From Aurantimonas coralicida (GTDB lineage: Bacteria; Pseudomonadota; Alphaproteobacteria; Rhizobiales; Rhizobiaceae): a stretch of DNA of 64,000 bases. The translations under genes and the position numbers were made by a program. The notes beneath the pieces were generated by a model. The model ran no database searches, was not told the origin of the DNA, and was given only the letters and a program-made list of their open reading frames with translations. This document shows positions 24,870 through 35,031 of this stretch, one piece after another (position 1 is the stretch's first letter; the number at the start of each line of letters is the position of its first letter). The DNA is taken from NCBI GenBank assembly GCA_011050685.1, contig DRFF01000058.1, forward strand, positions 1-64,000. The letters are read 5' to 3'.

Positions 24870-25439
24870 GTCGCTCGCTTCCCGTCGCCACACACGCTCG
24901 CCTTGAGATCGGCGAGACAACAAACGCCATCGAATTCGGCACGGCAGCGGCGACCATCGCGCGCAGCCGAACTCGTCCTCCTGAGTTGCCTCTAGCATTG
25001 GTGGAAATCGCTTGGATAACAACTGGTAACCGGCGGTTGCCGGTGTTCCGGCGCGATTACACCGGCCGTTTGTGCCGAACCGGACACAGATTTGCCGTCA
25101 CCCCGAGACATCCCGCCGCACCCAGCCCGCGCGGAGGGTGGCTTTCGATCGCCAGTCCTTCGCCTCCGGTGGTCGGCCAAGCATCCGGTCCCGTCGCGGC
25201 GGGGTGTTCCCGAAGACCGGTTCCGGCGGCGTTTTTTGGATTGGTTCTGAAAAGCGCTTGAAGCGGTTCCCCGCAAAGGGCACTCTCGCCGCGGCACCGT
25301 GGCGCTCGTCCCAGAGCATCGGACCAAAGTGGAATCCGGTTTTTGGATCATTCCGATGCTCGATCCGAGAGTGCGCAATTCATTTCAACGCCCGCCGCGT
25401 GGCTGATGCGGCAGGTCGGCTGTATCCGGGAGGACTTTG
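24870..25439. other. Divergent intergenic region tamA / coxS
   Basis: A 570-bp region between divergent tamA and coxS. The first 150 bp could be coding if tamA starts at an upstream ATG. Otherwise I see no convincing gene. It holds the palindromic element at 25314-25361 and, just before coxS, an AGGA-type ribosome site at 25428-25434. Promoters for both directions must be here, but I could not assign them. Confidence 0.6.
25314..25361. repeat. Rhizobiales-type intergenic palindrome
   Basis: A 48-bp element bounded by perfect 10-bp inverted ends, GAGCATCGGA and TCCGATGCTC. The inner text AAGTGGAATCCGGTTTTTGG resembles dispersed intergenic palindromes that I know from Rhizobiales genomes. Only one copy is seen in this window, so its repetitive nature rests on recall rather than on the sequence. 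It could work as a REP-like element or a bidirectional terminator. Confidence 0.55.
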
Positions 25440-25928
<489 letters not shown>

Positions 25929-26028
25929 ATCGGAAGCCCGGCCCGTGGGCTGGCAAGGCGATTGAGACACGTACGCGGACGCCGCGAGGTGGTTCCGCCA
26001 CGATTTCGAATACTGGGAGGTTTCGACG

Positions 26029-28374
26029 ATGGGTGTTGAAGGCATCGGCGCAAAGGTTTTGCGCAAGGAGGACCGGCGGTTCATTACCGGTCGCGGGCGT
26101 TACGTGGACGACATGACGGTTCCCGGCATGAAATACGCCGCGTTCGTGCGATCGCCCCATGGGCACGCCAGGATCACCGGCATCGATTCGGCCGCGGCGG
26201 CTTCCATGCCGGGCGTGATCGGCATTCTCACCGGTGAGCAATTGCAGGGCGACGGGATCGGCAATCTGATCTGCGGTTGGGGGGTGTCGTCCAAGGACGG
26301 CACACCGATGAAGATGGGCGCCTGGCCGGCGCTCGCCGTCGGGACGGTGCGCCACGTCGGTCAGCCGATTGCCGTGGTCGTAGCAGACACGCAGCTGCAG
26401 GCCCGTGACGCGGCCGAGGCCGTGGAGGTCTCCTATGACGAGCTTCCCACCGTCGTCAGCGCCGTCGATGCGCTGAAGGATGGGGCGCCGCAGCTTCATC
26501 CAGAAGCGCCGGGCAATCTCATTTTCGATTGGGAACTCGGCGACAAGGCGGCGACCGACGCGGCGTTTTCCGGGGCCGCCCATGTCACCAAGCTTCACAT
26601 CGTCAACAACCGCCTGGTTCCCAATCCGATGGAGCCGCGCGCCGCGCTCGGCGTCTACGATCCGGCGGAAGAGCACTATACCTGCTGGACGACTTCGCAG
26701 AACCCGCATGTCGCCCGGCTGGTGATGAGCGCCTTCTACAACGTTGCGCCGGAGCACAAGCTGCGGGTGATCGCGCCCGACGTCGGCGGCGGTTTCGGCT
26801 CCAAGATCTACATCTACCCCGAAGAGATCGTCTGCCTGTGGGCTTCCAAGCGCACCGGCGTCCCGGTCAAGTGGACCTCGGATCGCACCGAGGCGTTCCT
26901 GACCGACGCGCATGGCCGCGACCACGTCACCGAGGTGGAGATGGCGCTCGACGCCGACCACAAGATCCTCGGCCTCAAGGTCGACACGATCGCCAATCTC
27001 GGCGCCTACATGTCGCTGTTTTCGTCGGCGACCCCGACCTATCTCTACGCGACGCTGCTCTCCGGCCAGTACGATATCCCGGCGATCCACGCCAATGTCC
27101 GGGCGGTCTACACCAACACCGTGCCCGTCGACGCCTATCGCGGCGCCGGGCGTCCTGAGGCGACCTTTGTCATCGAGCGAACGGTGGAGACGGCGGCGCG
27201 CGAACTCGGCATTTCGCCGGCGGAGCTGCGGCGCAAGAACTTCATCCGCTCCTTCCCGCACCAGACGCCGGTGATCATGGCGTATGACGCGGGCGACTTC
27301 GACGCGACGCTGGACGCGGGCATGCAGGCTGCCGACGTCGCCGGCTTCGAGACACGGCGGGCGGAGGCCAAGCAGCGCGGCAAGCTGCGCGGCCTCGGCA
27401 TGAGCTGCTACATCGAGGCCTGCGGTATCGCGCCGTCGAAGGCGGTCGGCTCGCTCGGTGCCGGCGTCGGCTTGTGGGAGTCGGCCGAGGTCCGGGTCAA
27501 TCCGGTCGGGACGGTCGAGATCCTCACCGGCTCGCACAGTCACGGCCAGGGCCATGAGACGACCTTTGCCCAGTTGGTAGCCGAGCGCTTCGGTCTGCCG
27601 GTCGACAACGTCCAGGTCATCCATGGCGACACCGACAAGGTGCAGTTCGGCATGGGCACCTACGGCTCGCGTTCTGGCGCGGTCGGCATGTCGGCGATCC
27701 ACAAGGCGCTCGACAAGGTCGAGGCCAAGGCCAAGAAGATCGCCGCCCACGTTCTGGAGGCCGACGAGGGCGACATCGTCATCGAGAACGGCGAGGTGAA
27801 GGTCGCCGGCACCGACAAGAAGCTGGCCTGGCACGAGGTCTGTCTCGGCGCCTACACCGGCCACAATCTCCCCGATGGGATGGAGCCGGGCCTGAAGGAA
27901 GGGGCGTTCTACGACCCGACCAACTTCACCTTCCCGGCCGGCTGCTACATTTGCGAGGTCGAGGTCGACCCGGATACCGGAACGACCGAGATCATCCAGT
28001 TCGTCGCCGCCGACGATTTCGGCCGGGTGATCAACCCGATGATCGTCGAGGGTCAGGTGCATGGCGGTCTCGCGCAAGGGATCGGTCAGGCGCTTCTGGA
28101 AGGGGCTCATTACGACGACACCGGCCAACTGCTGACGGCGTCCTACATGGACTATGCGATGCCGCGGGCCTGGGACCTGCCGATGTTCCAGGTTTCTACC
28201 AACGAGACCCTGTGCCCCGGCAATCCGCTCGGCATGAAGGGCTGCGGCGAGGCCGGCGCGATCGGCTCACCGCCGGCGGTGATCAACGCCATTACCGACG
28301 CAATCGGCAACAACGATCTGAGCATGCCGGCGACGCCGCAAAAGGTCTGGAAGGCGCTTCACGCGGTCGCCTGA
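26029..28374 (+). CDS. coxL: CO dehydrogenase-family large subunit, form II (molybdopterin)
   Basis: The catalytic subunit, binding the Mo-molybdopterin cytosine dinucleotide cofactor. The 781-residue protein shows [20 protein letters not shown] at the N terminus, [10 protein letters not shown] and a C-terminal [10 protein letters not shown] with the usual catalytic Glu. The active-site loop reads AYRGAGR (residues 369-375). Form I, proven CO dehydrogenases, have AYxCSFR with a cysteine that binds copper. This is therefore a form II enzyme, whose CO activity is disputed and whose true substrate may be another small molecule. The ATG at 26029 follows GGGAGG. The gene order S-L-M is the form II order. 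Confidence 0.93.
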   Translation: MGVEGIGAKVLRKEDRRFITGRGRYVDDMTVPGMKYAAFVRSPHGHARITGIDSAAAASMPGVIGILTGEQLQGDGIGNLICGWGVSSKDGTPMKMGAWPALAVGTVRHVGQPIAVVVADTQLQARDAAEAVEVSYDELPTVVSAVDALKDGAPQLHPEAPGNLIFDWELGDKAATDAAFSGAAHVTKLHIVNNRLVPNPMEPRAALGVYDPAEEHYTCWTTSQNPHVARLVMSAFYNVAPEHKLRVIAPDVGGGFGSKIYIYPEEIVCLWASKRTGVPVKWTSDRTEAFLTDAHGRDHVTEVEMALDADHKILGLKVDTIANLGAYMSLFSSATPTYLYATLLSGQYDIPAIHANVRAVYTNTVPVDAYRGAGRPEATFVIERTVETAARELGISPAELRRKNFIRSFPHQTPVIMAYDAGDFDATLDAGMQAADVAGFETRRAEAKQRGKLRGLGMSCYIEACGIAPSKAVGSLGAGVGLWESAEVRVNPVGTVEILTGSHSHGQGHETTFAQLVAERFGLPVDNVQVIHGDTDKVQFGMGTYGSRSGAVGMSAIHKALDKVEAKAKKIAAHVLEADEGDIVIENGEVKVAGTDKKLAWHEVCLGAYTGHNLPDGMEPGLKEGAFYDPTNFTFPAGCYICEVEVDPDTGTTEIIQFVAADDFGRVINPMIVEGQVHGGLAQGIGQALLEGAHYDDTGQLLTASYMDYAMPRAWDLPMFQVSTNETLCPGNPLGMKGCGEAGAIGSPPAVINAITDAIGNNDLSMPATPQKVWKALHAVA

Positions 28375-28518
28375 CCGAGCAGAACGAACCGCCCGATGGC
28401 CGCAAAAAAGGGCCGCCGGGAGAATTTTAGGGGCTCTCTGGCCCCGTTTCGATCCGAACCATAGCGCCGCGCGGTCCTTCCGCGATTTCCGGACCCGGCG
28501 CCAGAGGGAGCAGAACCG

Positions 28519-29328
28519 ATGTACGAGACCACTTATCACCGCCCCACGTCGATCGACGAGGCCGTCAAGCTGGTCGGTGAATCCGGCGGCGAGGGAAAAT
28601 TCCTCTCTGGCGGCATGACGCTGATCGCGACCATGAAGCAGCGGCTCGCCGCGCCGAGCGACCTTGTCGATCTGCGCCATATCGCCGAACTCAAGGGCAT
28701 TACGGTCAACGGCAAGTCGATCCGGATCGGCGGCGGCATGACCCATGGCGAGATCGCTGCCCATGAGGGGTTGAAGGCTGCCTGCCATGGCTTCGCCGAC
28801 CTCGCTGGCCTGATCGGCGATATCGCCGTGCGCCACATGGGCACGATCGGCGGCTCGGTGGCGAATAACGATCCGGCGGCCGATTATCCCGCCGCCCTGA
28901 AAGCGCTTGGCGCGACGATCCACACCAACAAGCGCGAGATCGCGGCGGACGACTTCTTCCTCGGCCTGTTCGAGACGGCGCTGGAGGAGAACGAGATCGT
29001 CACGGCGGTCTCCTTCCAAGCGCCGGATCAATGCGCCTACGAGAAGTTCCGCAATCCGGCTTCGCGCTATGCCATGTGCGGCGTCTTTGTCGCCAAGCGC
29101 GGCGGCGAGGTGAAGGTCGGCGTCACCGGCGCCAGCATGGGCGGCGCCTTCCGCTGGGAGGCCGCCGAGCAGGCGCTGTCATCGAATTTCGACGGCTCGG
29201 CCGTGGACGGGCTGTCGGTCGACGAGGGCGACATGCTGTCGGACCTGCACGGCACGTCGGCCTATCGCGCCAACCTCGTCAAGGTCGTCACCAAGCGGGC
29301 GGTGAACAAGGCCAAATCCGCGGGCTGA
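28519..29328 (+). CDS. coxM: CO dehydrogenase-family medium subunit CoxM (FAD)
   Basis: The flavoprotein subunit that passes electrons from the iron-sulfur subunit to the respiratory chain. The 269-residue protein has the two FAD-binding motifs of the family, KFLSGGMTL (about residues 32-40) and TIGGSVANNDPAADYP (about 112-127). Length is near the usual 265-290. It follows coxL after 144 bp and ends 28 bp before an intrinsic terminator, which closes the cox operon. No coxD/E/F/G maturation genes follow, unlike full form I cox clusters. Confidence 0.93.
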   Translation: MYETTYHRPTSIDEAVKLVGESGGEGKFLSGGMTLIATMKQRLAAPSDLVDLRHIAELKGITVNGKSIRIGGGMTHGEIAAHEGLKAACHGFADLAGLIGDIAVRHMGTIGGSVANNDPAADYPAALKALGATIHTNKREIAADDFFLGLFETALEENEIVTAVSFQAPDQCAYEKFRNPASRYAMCGVFVAKRGGEVKVGVTGASMGGAFRWEAAEQALSSNFDGSAVDGLSVDEGDMLSDLHGTSAYRANLVKVVTKRAVNKAKSAG

Positions 29329-29356
29329 CAGACGCAGGGCGCCAGACTGAAGATCG

Positions 29357-29389
29357 GCCGGCTGGACAAGAACGTCCGGCCGGCCTTTT
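29357..29389 (+). terminator. Intrinsic terminator of the cox operon
   Basis: An 11-bp stem (GCCGGCTGGAC / GTCCGGCCGGC, one T-G pair) with a 6-base loop, followed by CTTTT. It lies 28 bp after the coxM stop and separates the cox operon from the SOS-box/radical SAM unit. Confidence 0.8.
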
Positions 29390-29471
29390 CGTCGCATGGA
29401 CGCGGTCCACAGCCGCGTGATCGAACCTGCGACAATGGGTCTCGCCGAGAAATCCGGAAAGTGGCTGGCGA

Positions 29472-29486
29472 GAACATTTCATGAAC
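29472..29486 (+). promoter_or_regulatory. LexA (SOS) box, alphaproteobacterial type
   Basis: The sequence GAACATTTCATGAAC is two direct GAAC repeats seven bases apart. This equals GTTC-N7-GTTC on the other strand, the known LexA site of alphaproteobacteria. It ends 14 bases before the chosen start codon of the radical SAM gene (29501), where a repressor would block transcription. The match is exact in all eight conserved bases, and its placement upstream of a DNA-repair-type operon makes chance unlikely, though it is not proven. Confidence 0.7.
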
Positions 29487-29500
29487 GCTATATCCGCGTC

Positions 29501-30745
29501 ATGGCCAAGACGACCCTCATCGACAAGCTCGCGATCCTCTCCGACGCCGCCAAATACGACGCGTCCTGCGCGTCCAGCGGCTCGACCCGGCGCGATTCCG
29601 CCAAGAGCAAGGGCATCGGCTCGACCGAGGGCTCGGGCATCTGCCACGCCTACGCGCCGGACGGACGCTGTATCTCGCTCCTGAAGATCCTGATGACCAA
29701 TTTTTGCGTCTATGACTGCGTCTATTGCGTCAACCGCTCGTCCTCCAACGTGGCCCGGGCCCGTTTCACGGTCGAGGAAGTCGTCACGCTGACGATGGAG
29801 TTCTACAAGCGCAATTACATCGAAGGGCTGTTCCTGTCCTCCGGCATCATCCGCAACTCCGACTACACGATGGAGGAGATGGTGCGGATCGCCAGAAAGC
29901 TGCGGCTGGAGGAGAATTTCGCCGGCTACATCCATTTGAAGACGATCCCCGACGCATCGCCCGCCCTGATCGAGGAGGCGGGGCTGTTCGCCGACCGCCT
30001 GTCGATCAATATCGAGCTGCCGACCGACCTGACCCTGGAGGCACTCGCGCCGGAAAAGAAGCCGCGCGACATTCGCCGCTCGATGGGCCATCTGAGGGCC
30101 AAGATCGAGGAACACAAGGGCGAGAAAAAGGACCGAACGAAGCCGCAACGCTTCGCGCCCGGCGGCCAGTCGACCCAGATGATCATCGGCGCCGACGGCT
30201 CCGACGACGATGCCATCCTCGGCCGGTCGGAAAATCTCTACGGCAATTACCGCCTCAAGCGGGTCTATTATTCCGCCTTCTCACCGATCCCCGACGCCTC
30301 CAGCCGGCTGCCGCTCGCCAAGCCGCCGCTGATGCGCGAACATCGGCTGTATCAGGCCGACTGGCTGATGCGCTTTTATGGCTTCGACCGGGGCGAGATC
30401 GTTTCCGGCGGCGAAGGCGGGATGCTGGATCTGGCCGTCGATCCGAAGCTCGCCTGGGCGCTGAAAAACCGCGATCGTTTTCCGGTGGACGTCAATCGCG
30501 CCGACCGGGACATGCTGTTGCGCGTGCCGGGCTTTGGAACCCGCGCGGTCAACCGCGTCCTGTCGACCCGCCGCCATCGCACACTCAGGCTCGATGACGT
30601 GGCCCGGCTCTGCCAGTCGATCGCCAAGGTCCGGCCGTTCGTCACCGCGCTCGACTGGTCGCCGGGCGCGGCGACGGACAGCGAAGGCCTGCGCGCGCGC
30701 TTCGTGCCGAAGCAGAGATCGGCGGCGCAACTGTCGTTGTTCTGA
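29501..30745 (+). CDS. Putative DNA modification/repair radical SAM protein (UDG-linked)
   Basis: A 414-residue radical SAM protein of the family that comparative genomics links to uracil-DNA glycosylase-like proteins (TIGR03916-type); its reaction is unknown. The [4Fe-4S] motif is C-x3-C-x2-C (CVYDCVYC, C69/C73/C76). The N terminus has the family hallmark AAKYDASCASSGS. The C-terminal part has a helix-hairpin-helix stretch (DMLLRVPGFGTRAVNRVL, about 335-355), typical of DNA-binding proteins. I chose the ATG at 29501 because family proteins begin here; the earlier in-frame ATGs at 29396 and 29435 would place the SOS box inside the gene. The DUF4130-UdgX fusion gene follows after 28 bp. Confidence 0.88.
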   Translation: MAKTTLIDKLAILSDAAKYDASCASSGSTRRDSAKSKGIGSTEGSGICHAYAPDGRCISLLKILMTNFCVYDCVYCVNRSSSNVARARFTVEEVVTLTMEFYKRNYIEGLFLSSGIIRNSDYTMEEMVRIARKLRLEENFAGYIHLKTIPDASPALIEEAGLFADRLSINIELPTDLTLEALAPEKKPRDIRRSMGHLRAKIEEHKGEKKDRTKPQRFAPGGQSTQMIIGADGSDDDAILGRSENLYGNYRLKRVYYSAFSPIPDASSRLPLAKPPLMREHRLYQADWLMRFYGFDRGEIVSGGEGGMLDLAVDPKLAWALKNRDRFPVDVNRADRDMLLRVPGFGTRAVNRVLSTRRHRTLRLDDVARLCQSIAKVRPFVTALDWSPGAATDSEGLRARFVPKQRSAAQLSLF

Positions 30746-30773
30746 AGTGGAAGCAGACCAGAGCCAGACGTCG

Positions 30774-32249
30774 ATGTTCGTCGCTCGCCTTGCCTTTGCT
30801 GCGGATTTCGACGGTTGGCGCAAAGCCGCCCGCACGGCGCTGGCGCTCGGCATTCCGCCCGAGGTGTTGAGCTTCGTCGTCGACGATGAAGCACCCGGCC
30901 TGTTCGCCGAGCCCTTGCCCGAAGCGCCCGCCGACGCCGCGCAACCGACGGTTCCAAAGGCCTTTCCTGACCTCTCCCGCAAGCTACTCTGCCACGCCGA
31001 TTCCGATCGGTTCGTCTTCGCTTACCGGCTGCTGTGGCGGCTGCAGACGGAAAAGAAGCTGCTCGAGATCGCGTCGGACCCGGATGTCCTGCGCGCCACC
31101 GCCATGGAGAAGGCGGTGCGGCGCGACAGCCACAAGATGAAGGCCTTCGTTCGCTTCCGCGAGGTCGAGGACGGCGAGGGCGGCAAGCACTATGTCGCCT
31201 GGTTCGAGCCATTCCACTACGTTGTCGAACTGACTGCCCCGTTCTTCGCCCGGCGCTTCGCCGGCATGGTCTGGACGATCATGACCCCCGAGCGCTCAGT
31301 CCACTGGGATGGCGCGGAATTGGCATTTCTGCCGGGGGCGACCAAGGACATGCGTCCCAAGGACGACGACATGGAAGCGCTGTGGCTGACCTATTACGCC
31401 TCGATCTTTAATCCCGCGCGGCTGAAGGTGAAGGCGATGCAGGCGGAAATGCCCAAGAAATATTGGGCCAACATGCCGGAGACGGCGTTGATCAAGCCGC
31501 TTGTCGCGGGCGCCGAGGCGGCGGCGCGTCGGATGATCGCAACCGCGCCGACCCTGCCGAGTTTCTCCCATGAGCGACGGATGGAGCGCGAGCAGATGGC
31601 GAAGACGAGCACAGCGCTCGATCACGCAGCGGGCGACGCGCGGCCCGACAGCATCCGCGCGGCGCGCGCGGTGGCAAGGTCCTGCAAGGCTTGCCCGCTC
31701 TGGGAGCCAGCGACCCAGACGGTATTCGGCCAGGGACCGGACGACGCGCCGGTGATCTTCGTCGGCGAGCAGCCGGGCGACCAGGAGGACATCGCCGGCG
31801 AGCCCTTCGTCGGCCCGGCCGGAAAGGTGTTCGATCAGGCGCTCGCTGCAGCCGGCATCGACCGGCGGCAGGCCTATGTCACCAATGCGGTGAAGCACTT
31901 CAAATTCGTGCTGCGCGGCAAGCGGCGCATCCATGCCAAGCCCAATGCCGGCGAGGTGAAATCCTGCCGCTGGTGGCTGGATCTGGAACGGGAACTGATC
32001 AAGCCGAAGCTGATCGTTGCCCTCGGCGCGACGGCGGCGCAGGCCGTGCTCGGCAGATCGGTGGCGATTCGCGATATCCGCTCGCGATTGATCGACCTCG
32101 ACGAGGCGACCAAGCTGTTGGTCACCATCCACCCGTCCTATATCCTGCGGCTTCCCGACGAGGCGGTGCGTGCGGGCGAGAGCGAAGCGTTCAACGCCGA
32201 CATGGCGATGGTGCTGGACTTCCTGCCGGAACTGACGCTGGCGGCCTGA
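30774..32249 (+). CDS. DUF4130 / UdgX-type uracil-DNA glycosylase fusion
   Basis: A 491-residue two-domain protein. Residues about 1-260 are the DUF4130 domain (TIGR03915-type partner of the preceding radical SAM protein), function unknown. Residues about 295-491 are a family 4-like uracil-DNA glycosylase with CKACPLW (cluster cysteines), GEQPGDQEDIAGEPFVGPAG (motif A, about 329) and the late motif HPSYILR. The loop GKRRIHAKP (K383-H387) is the hallmark of UdgX, which binds uracil in DNA covalently through the loop histidine. The ATG at 30774 (MFVARLA) fits the family start; an in-frame GTG at 30747 would add nine residues. The fusion and the SOS box suggest a damage-induced repair role. Confidence 0.9.
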   Translation: MFVARLAFAADFDGWRKAARTALALGIPPEVLSFVVDDEAPGLFAEPLPEAPADAAQPTVPKAFPDLSRKLLCHADSDRFVFAYRLLWRLQTEKKLLEIASDPDVLRATAMEKAVRRDSHKMKAFVRFREVEDGEGGKHYVAWFEPFHYVVELTAPFFARRFAGMVWTIMTPERSVHWDGAELAFLPGATKDMRPKDDDMEALWLTYYASIFNPARLKVKAMQAEMPKKYWANMPETALIKPLVAGAEAAARRMIATAPTLPSFSHERRMEREQMAKTSTALDHAAGDARPDSIRAARAVARSCKACPLWEPATQTVFGQGPDDAPVIFVGEQPGDQEDIAGEPFVGPAGKVFDQALAAAGIDRRQAYVTNAVKHFKFVLRGKRRIHAKPNAGEVKSCRWWLDLERELIKPKLIVALGATAAQAVLGRSVAIRDIRSRLIDLDEATKLLVTIHPSYILRLPDEAVRAGESEAFNADMAMVLDFLPELTLAA

Positions 32250-32387
32250 TCAGCCGATCAGCACGCTGCGGATCACCAAGCCCACGAGCCCGACGGCGGC
32301 GACGCCGCCGAGCCACAAGAGGACGAACCAGCCGATCCGCTGCCACAGCGGCCCTTCGTCGCCGGCCCCGCCACGGGCGCGGCTCAA
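32250..32387 (-). CDS. DUF2474 small membrane peptide of the bd-type oxidase
   Basis: A 45-residue single-span membrane peptide encoded directly after cydB. The core PLWQRIGWFVLLWLGGVAAV is the DUF2474 pattern. Such peptides accompany cyanide-insensitive bd-type oxidases and may play the accessory role that CydX plays in E. coli. The only fitting start is a TTG (32387) that overlaps the cydB stop codon in ATTGA, which suggests translational coupling. The stop abuts the stop of the convergent UdgX fusion gene with no spacer. Confidence 0.75.
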   Translation of the reverse strand: MSRARGGAGDEGPLWQRIGWFVLLWLGGVAAVGLVGLVIRSVLIG

Positions 32388-33382
32388 TGATAGCCCTCGC
32401 CGGGGCGGACTTTGCCGCGGAACACCCAATAGGCATAGCCGGTATAGATCAGGATCATCGGGATCAGCACCGATGCGCCGACCAGCAGGAATTCCATCGA
32501 GGCATCCGGCGCGGCGGCCTCCCAGATGGTGACGTCCGGTGGAATGATGTTCGGGTAGAAGCTGATGCCGAGCCCGGCGAAGGCGAGCAGGAAAAGCGCC
32601 AGCGCCGACAGGAAAGGCCGCACATCCTTGCCGGCGGCCAGCGACTGCAACAGGCTGAAGGCGGCGAGAGCGGTGAGGATCGGCACCGGCGCCACATAGA
32701 GGATCTGCGGGAAAGCGAACCAGCGCAGGTAGAACTCCTCCTTCAGAAACGGCATCCACAGGCTGACCGCGCCCATCAGCAACAGCGTGCCGATTCCGGC
32801 GAAAAAGGCATAACGGCGCGCGATGTCGCGCAATTCCCCGTCGGTCTTCATCACCAGCCAGGTTGCGCCGAGCAGCGTGTAGCCGATGACGACGGCGCCA
32901 CCGGTCATCAGCGAGAAGGGTGTGAGCCAGTCGAACCAGCCGCCGGCATAGGCGCGGCCGGACACCTCGATCCCCTGCACCAGCGTGCCGAGGGCGATAC
33001 CCTGGCTGAGCGCCGCGACGAAGGAGCCGAGAAAGAACGAGACGTCCCAGAGCCAGCGGCCGCGCACCGTCTTGAACCGGTATTCGAAGGCGACGCCCCG
33101 GAAGATCAGCGCCAGCAGCATGGCGATGATCGGTGCGTAGATCGCCGGCATGATGATGGCGTAGGCCAGTGGAAAGACTGCGAACAGGCCGCCGCCGCCC
33201 AGGATCAGCCAGGTCTCGTTGCCGTCCCAGATCGGTGCCACGGTGTTCATCGCCGTATCCCGGTTTTCGGTCCGGCCGAGCAATGGGAAGAGGATGCCGG
33301 TGCCGAGATCGAAGCCGTCGAGAATGACATAGGCGACCACGGCGAAGGCGATGAGGAACGCCCAGAGAATAGCAAGGTCCAT
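32384..33382 (-). CDS. cydB: Cytochrome bd-type quinol oxidase subunit II (CioB/CydB)
   Basis: Subunit II of a quinol oxidase that reduces oxygen to water without proton pumping. The 332-residue protein has about eight hydrophobic segments. It opens with AFVVAYVILDGFDLGTGIL and has the family tract NTVAPIWDGNETWLILGGG. Its length and the GRTENRDTAMN stretch fit the CioB group. It lies 10 bp after cydA. Confidence 0.95.
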   Translation of the reverse strand: MDLAILWAFLIAFAVVAYVILDGFDLGTGILFPLLGRTENRDTAMNTVAPIWDGNETWLILGGGGLFAVFPLAYAIIMPAIYAPIIAMLLALIFRGVAFEYRFKTVRGRWLWDVSFFLGSFVAALSQGIALGTLVQGIEVSGRAYAGGWFDWLTPFSLMTGGAVVIGYTLLGATWLVMKTDGELRDIARRYAFFAGIGTLLLMGAVSLWMPFLKEEFYLRWFAFPQILYVAPVPILTALAAFSLLQSLAAGKDVRPFLSALALFLLAFAGLGISFYPNIIPPDVTIWEAAAPDASMEFLLVGASVLIPMILIYTGYAYWVFRGKVRPGEGYH

Positions 33383-33392
33383 CGTCGTCTCC

Positions 33393-34811
33393 CTATTCAG
33401 CCGGATCGACGGCGGCGTGACCGTCTGCTGATGCCGACGAGGCCAGCCCGGCGGTCCGGGTCGGGTGATCCAGCGTCTCTTCCTCGAAGGGCGTCGGGGG
33501 CTTCGACATCAGCCGCAGGATGTAGAAGGTGCCGGCGCCGAACAGCAGGAAATAGACGATGATGAAAGCCAGGAGCGACGCGCCGACCGCCTCCGCCGCG
33601 ATCGGCGAGACGCTCTCGGACGTTCGCAGAAGACCGTAGACGGTGAAGGGTTGGCGACCGACCTCCGTGGTGATCCAACCGGCGATGACGGCGACGAAGC
33701 CCATCGGCCCCATGGCGATCATCGCTCGCTGCAGCCAGGGACTTTCGTAGATCGAGCCGAAAGCCCGGCGAAACAGCGACCACAGCCCGATACCGAGCAT
33801 GGCGAAGCCGATGCCGACCATGGTCCGGAACGACCAGAATACGACGGTTGAATTTGGCCAATCCTCGCGCGGGAAGGCGTCGAGCCCCTTCACCGTGCCA
33901 TCGAGCGACCGGGTGAGGATGAGCGAACCGAGATAGGGGATATCGACGGCATATTTTGTCCTCCCTTCCTCCATGTCAGGGATGCCGAACAGCGTTAGCG
34001 GCATCGGCCCGTCGACATTGGTCTCGAAATGCCCCTCCATGGCAGCGACCTTGGCCGGCTGATGCTCCAGCGTGTTGAGGCCGTGCTCGTCGCCGGCGAT
34101 GATCTGAAGTGGGGCGACGACTGTTGCCATCCACAGCGCCATCGAGAACATCAGCCGAGCGCTGGCGTTATAACGACTACGCAGGAGGTGGAATGCCCCG
34201 ACCGCGCCGACGACGAAAGCGGTCGTCAGATACGCCGCCAGCACCATGTGGACGAGGCGGTAGGGGAAGGAAGGATTGAAGACGATCGCCCACCAATCCT
34301 CCGGCACGAACTGGCCGCCGGCATTGATCCCGTAGCCGGCCGGCGTGTGCATCCAGGAATTGACCGACAGGATCCAGAAGGCCGAGAACACGGTGCCGAG
34401 TGCGACGACGGCCGTTGCGGCGAAATGCAATCTTGCGCCGACCCGCTTCTGGCCGAACAGCATGATGCCGAGGAAGCCGGCCTCCAGGAAAAACGCCGAC
34501 AGCACCTCATAGCCCATCATCGGACCGAGGATCGGGCCCGTCTTGTCCGAGAACACCGACCAGTTGGTGCCGAACTGGTAGCTCATGGTGATGCCCGACA
34601 CGACGCCCATGCCGAAGCTGATCGCGAAGATCTTTACCCAGTACTTGAATGTATCCATGTAGACCGGCTTGCCGGTCGCCAGCCACAACCCTTCCAGCAC
34701 AGCCAGATAGGAGGCAAGCCCGATCGAAAAGGCCGGGAAGATGATGTGGAATGCGATGGTGAAGCCGAACTGGACTCGGGCGAGAAGGACGGGATCGAAG
34801 CCTTCGAACAT
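33393..34811 (-). CDS. cydA: Cytochrome bd-type quinol oxidase subunit I (CioA/CydA)
   Basis: Subunit I carries the haem and quinol sites. The 472-residue protein has the N-terminal RVQFGFTIAFHIIFPAFSIG with a haem-ligand His, the GITMSYQFGTNW loop, and GWITTEVGRQPFTVYGLLRT. The Q-loop between about residues 255 and 325 is short, as in cyanide-insensitive oxidases, and the extended C terminus is hydrophilic. It is first in the cydA-cydB-DUF2474 operon. No cydCD is nearby, again as for CIO types. A 220-bp spacer separates it from divergent glycerate kinase; I saw no FNR-type palindrome in it. Confidence 0.95.
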   Translation of the reverse strand: MFEGFDPVLLARVQFGFTIAFHIIFPAFSIGLASYLAVLEGLWLATGKPVYMDTFKYWVKIFAISFGMGVVSGITMSYQFGTNWSVFSDKTGPILGPMMGYEVLSAFFLEAGFLGIMLFGQKRVGARLHFAATAVVALGTVFSAFWILSVNSWMHTPAGYGINAGGQFVPEDWWAIVFNPSFPYRLVHMVLAAYLTTAFVVGAVGAFHLLRSRYNASARLMFSMALWMATVVAPLQIIAGDEHGLNTLEHQPAKVAAMEGHFETNVDGPMPLTLFGIPDMEEGRTKYAVDIPYLGSLILTRSLDGTVKGLDAFPREDWPNSTVVFWSFRTMVGIGFAMLGIGLWSLFRRAFGSIYESPWLQRAMIAMGPMGFVAVIAGWITTEVGRQPFTVYGLLRTSESVSPIAAEAVGASLLAFIIVYFLLFGAGTFYILRLMSKPPTPFEEETLDHPTRTAGLASSASADGHAAVDPAE

Positions 34812-35031
34812 GGCGCTGCCTTCGGCTGTTCCTGCGACGCGGGTGTGGGCTCAACATAGGCCGCGTGCACCGCGTAAGAAGGTGCTCGCGGCTATTTTGC
34901 CATCCTCCGCTCGCCGTCGTTCCCAATGCCGCGCCATGCGATGTCGGGTTTCGTCAAGCCCTTTCACCGCTGTTCAGTCCCACGGCCTGGCTGCTATAGG
35001 GGCGGCGATTGATTGAGCGGGCGGGGGCGAA

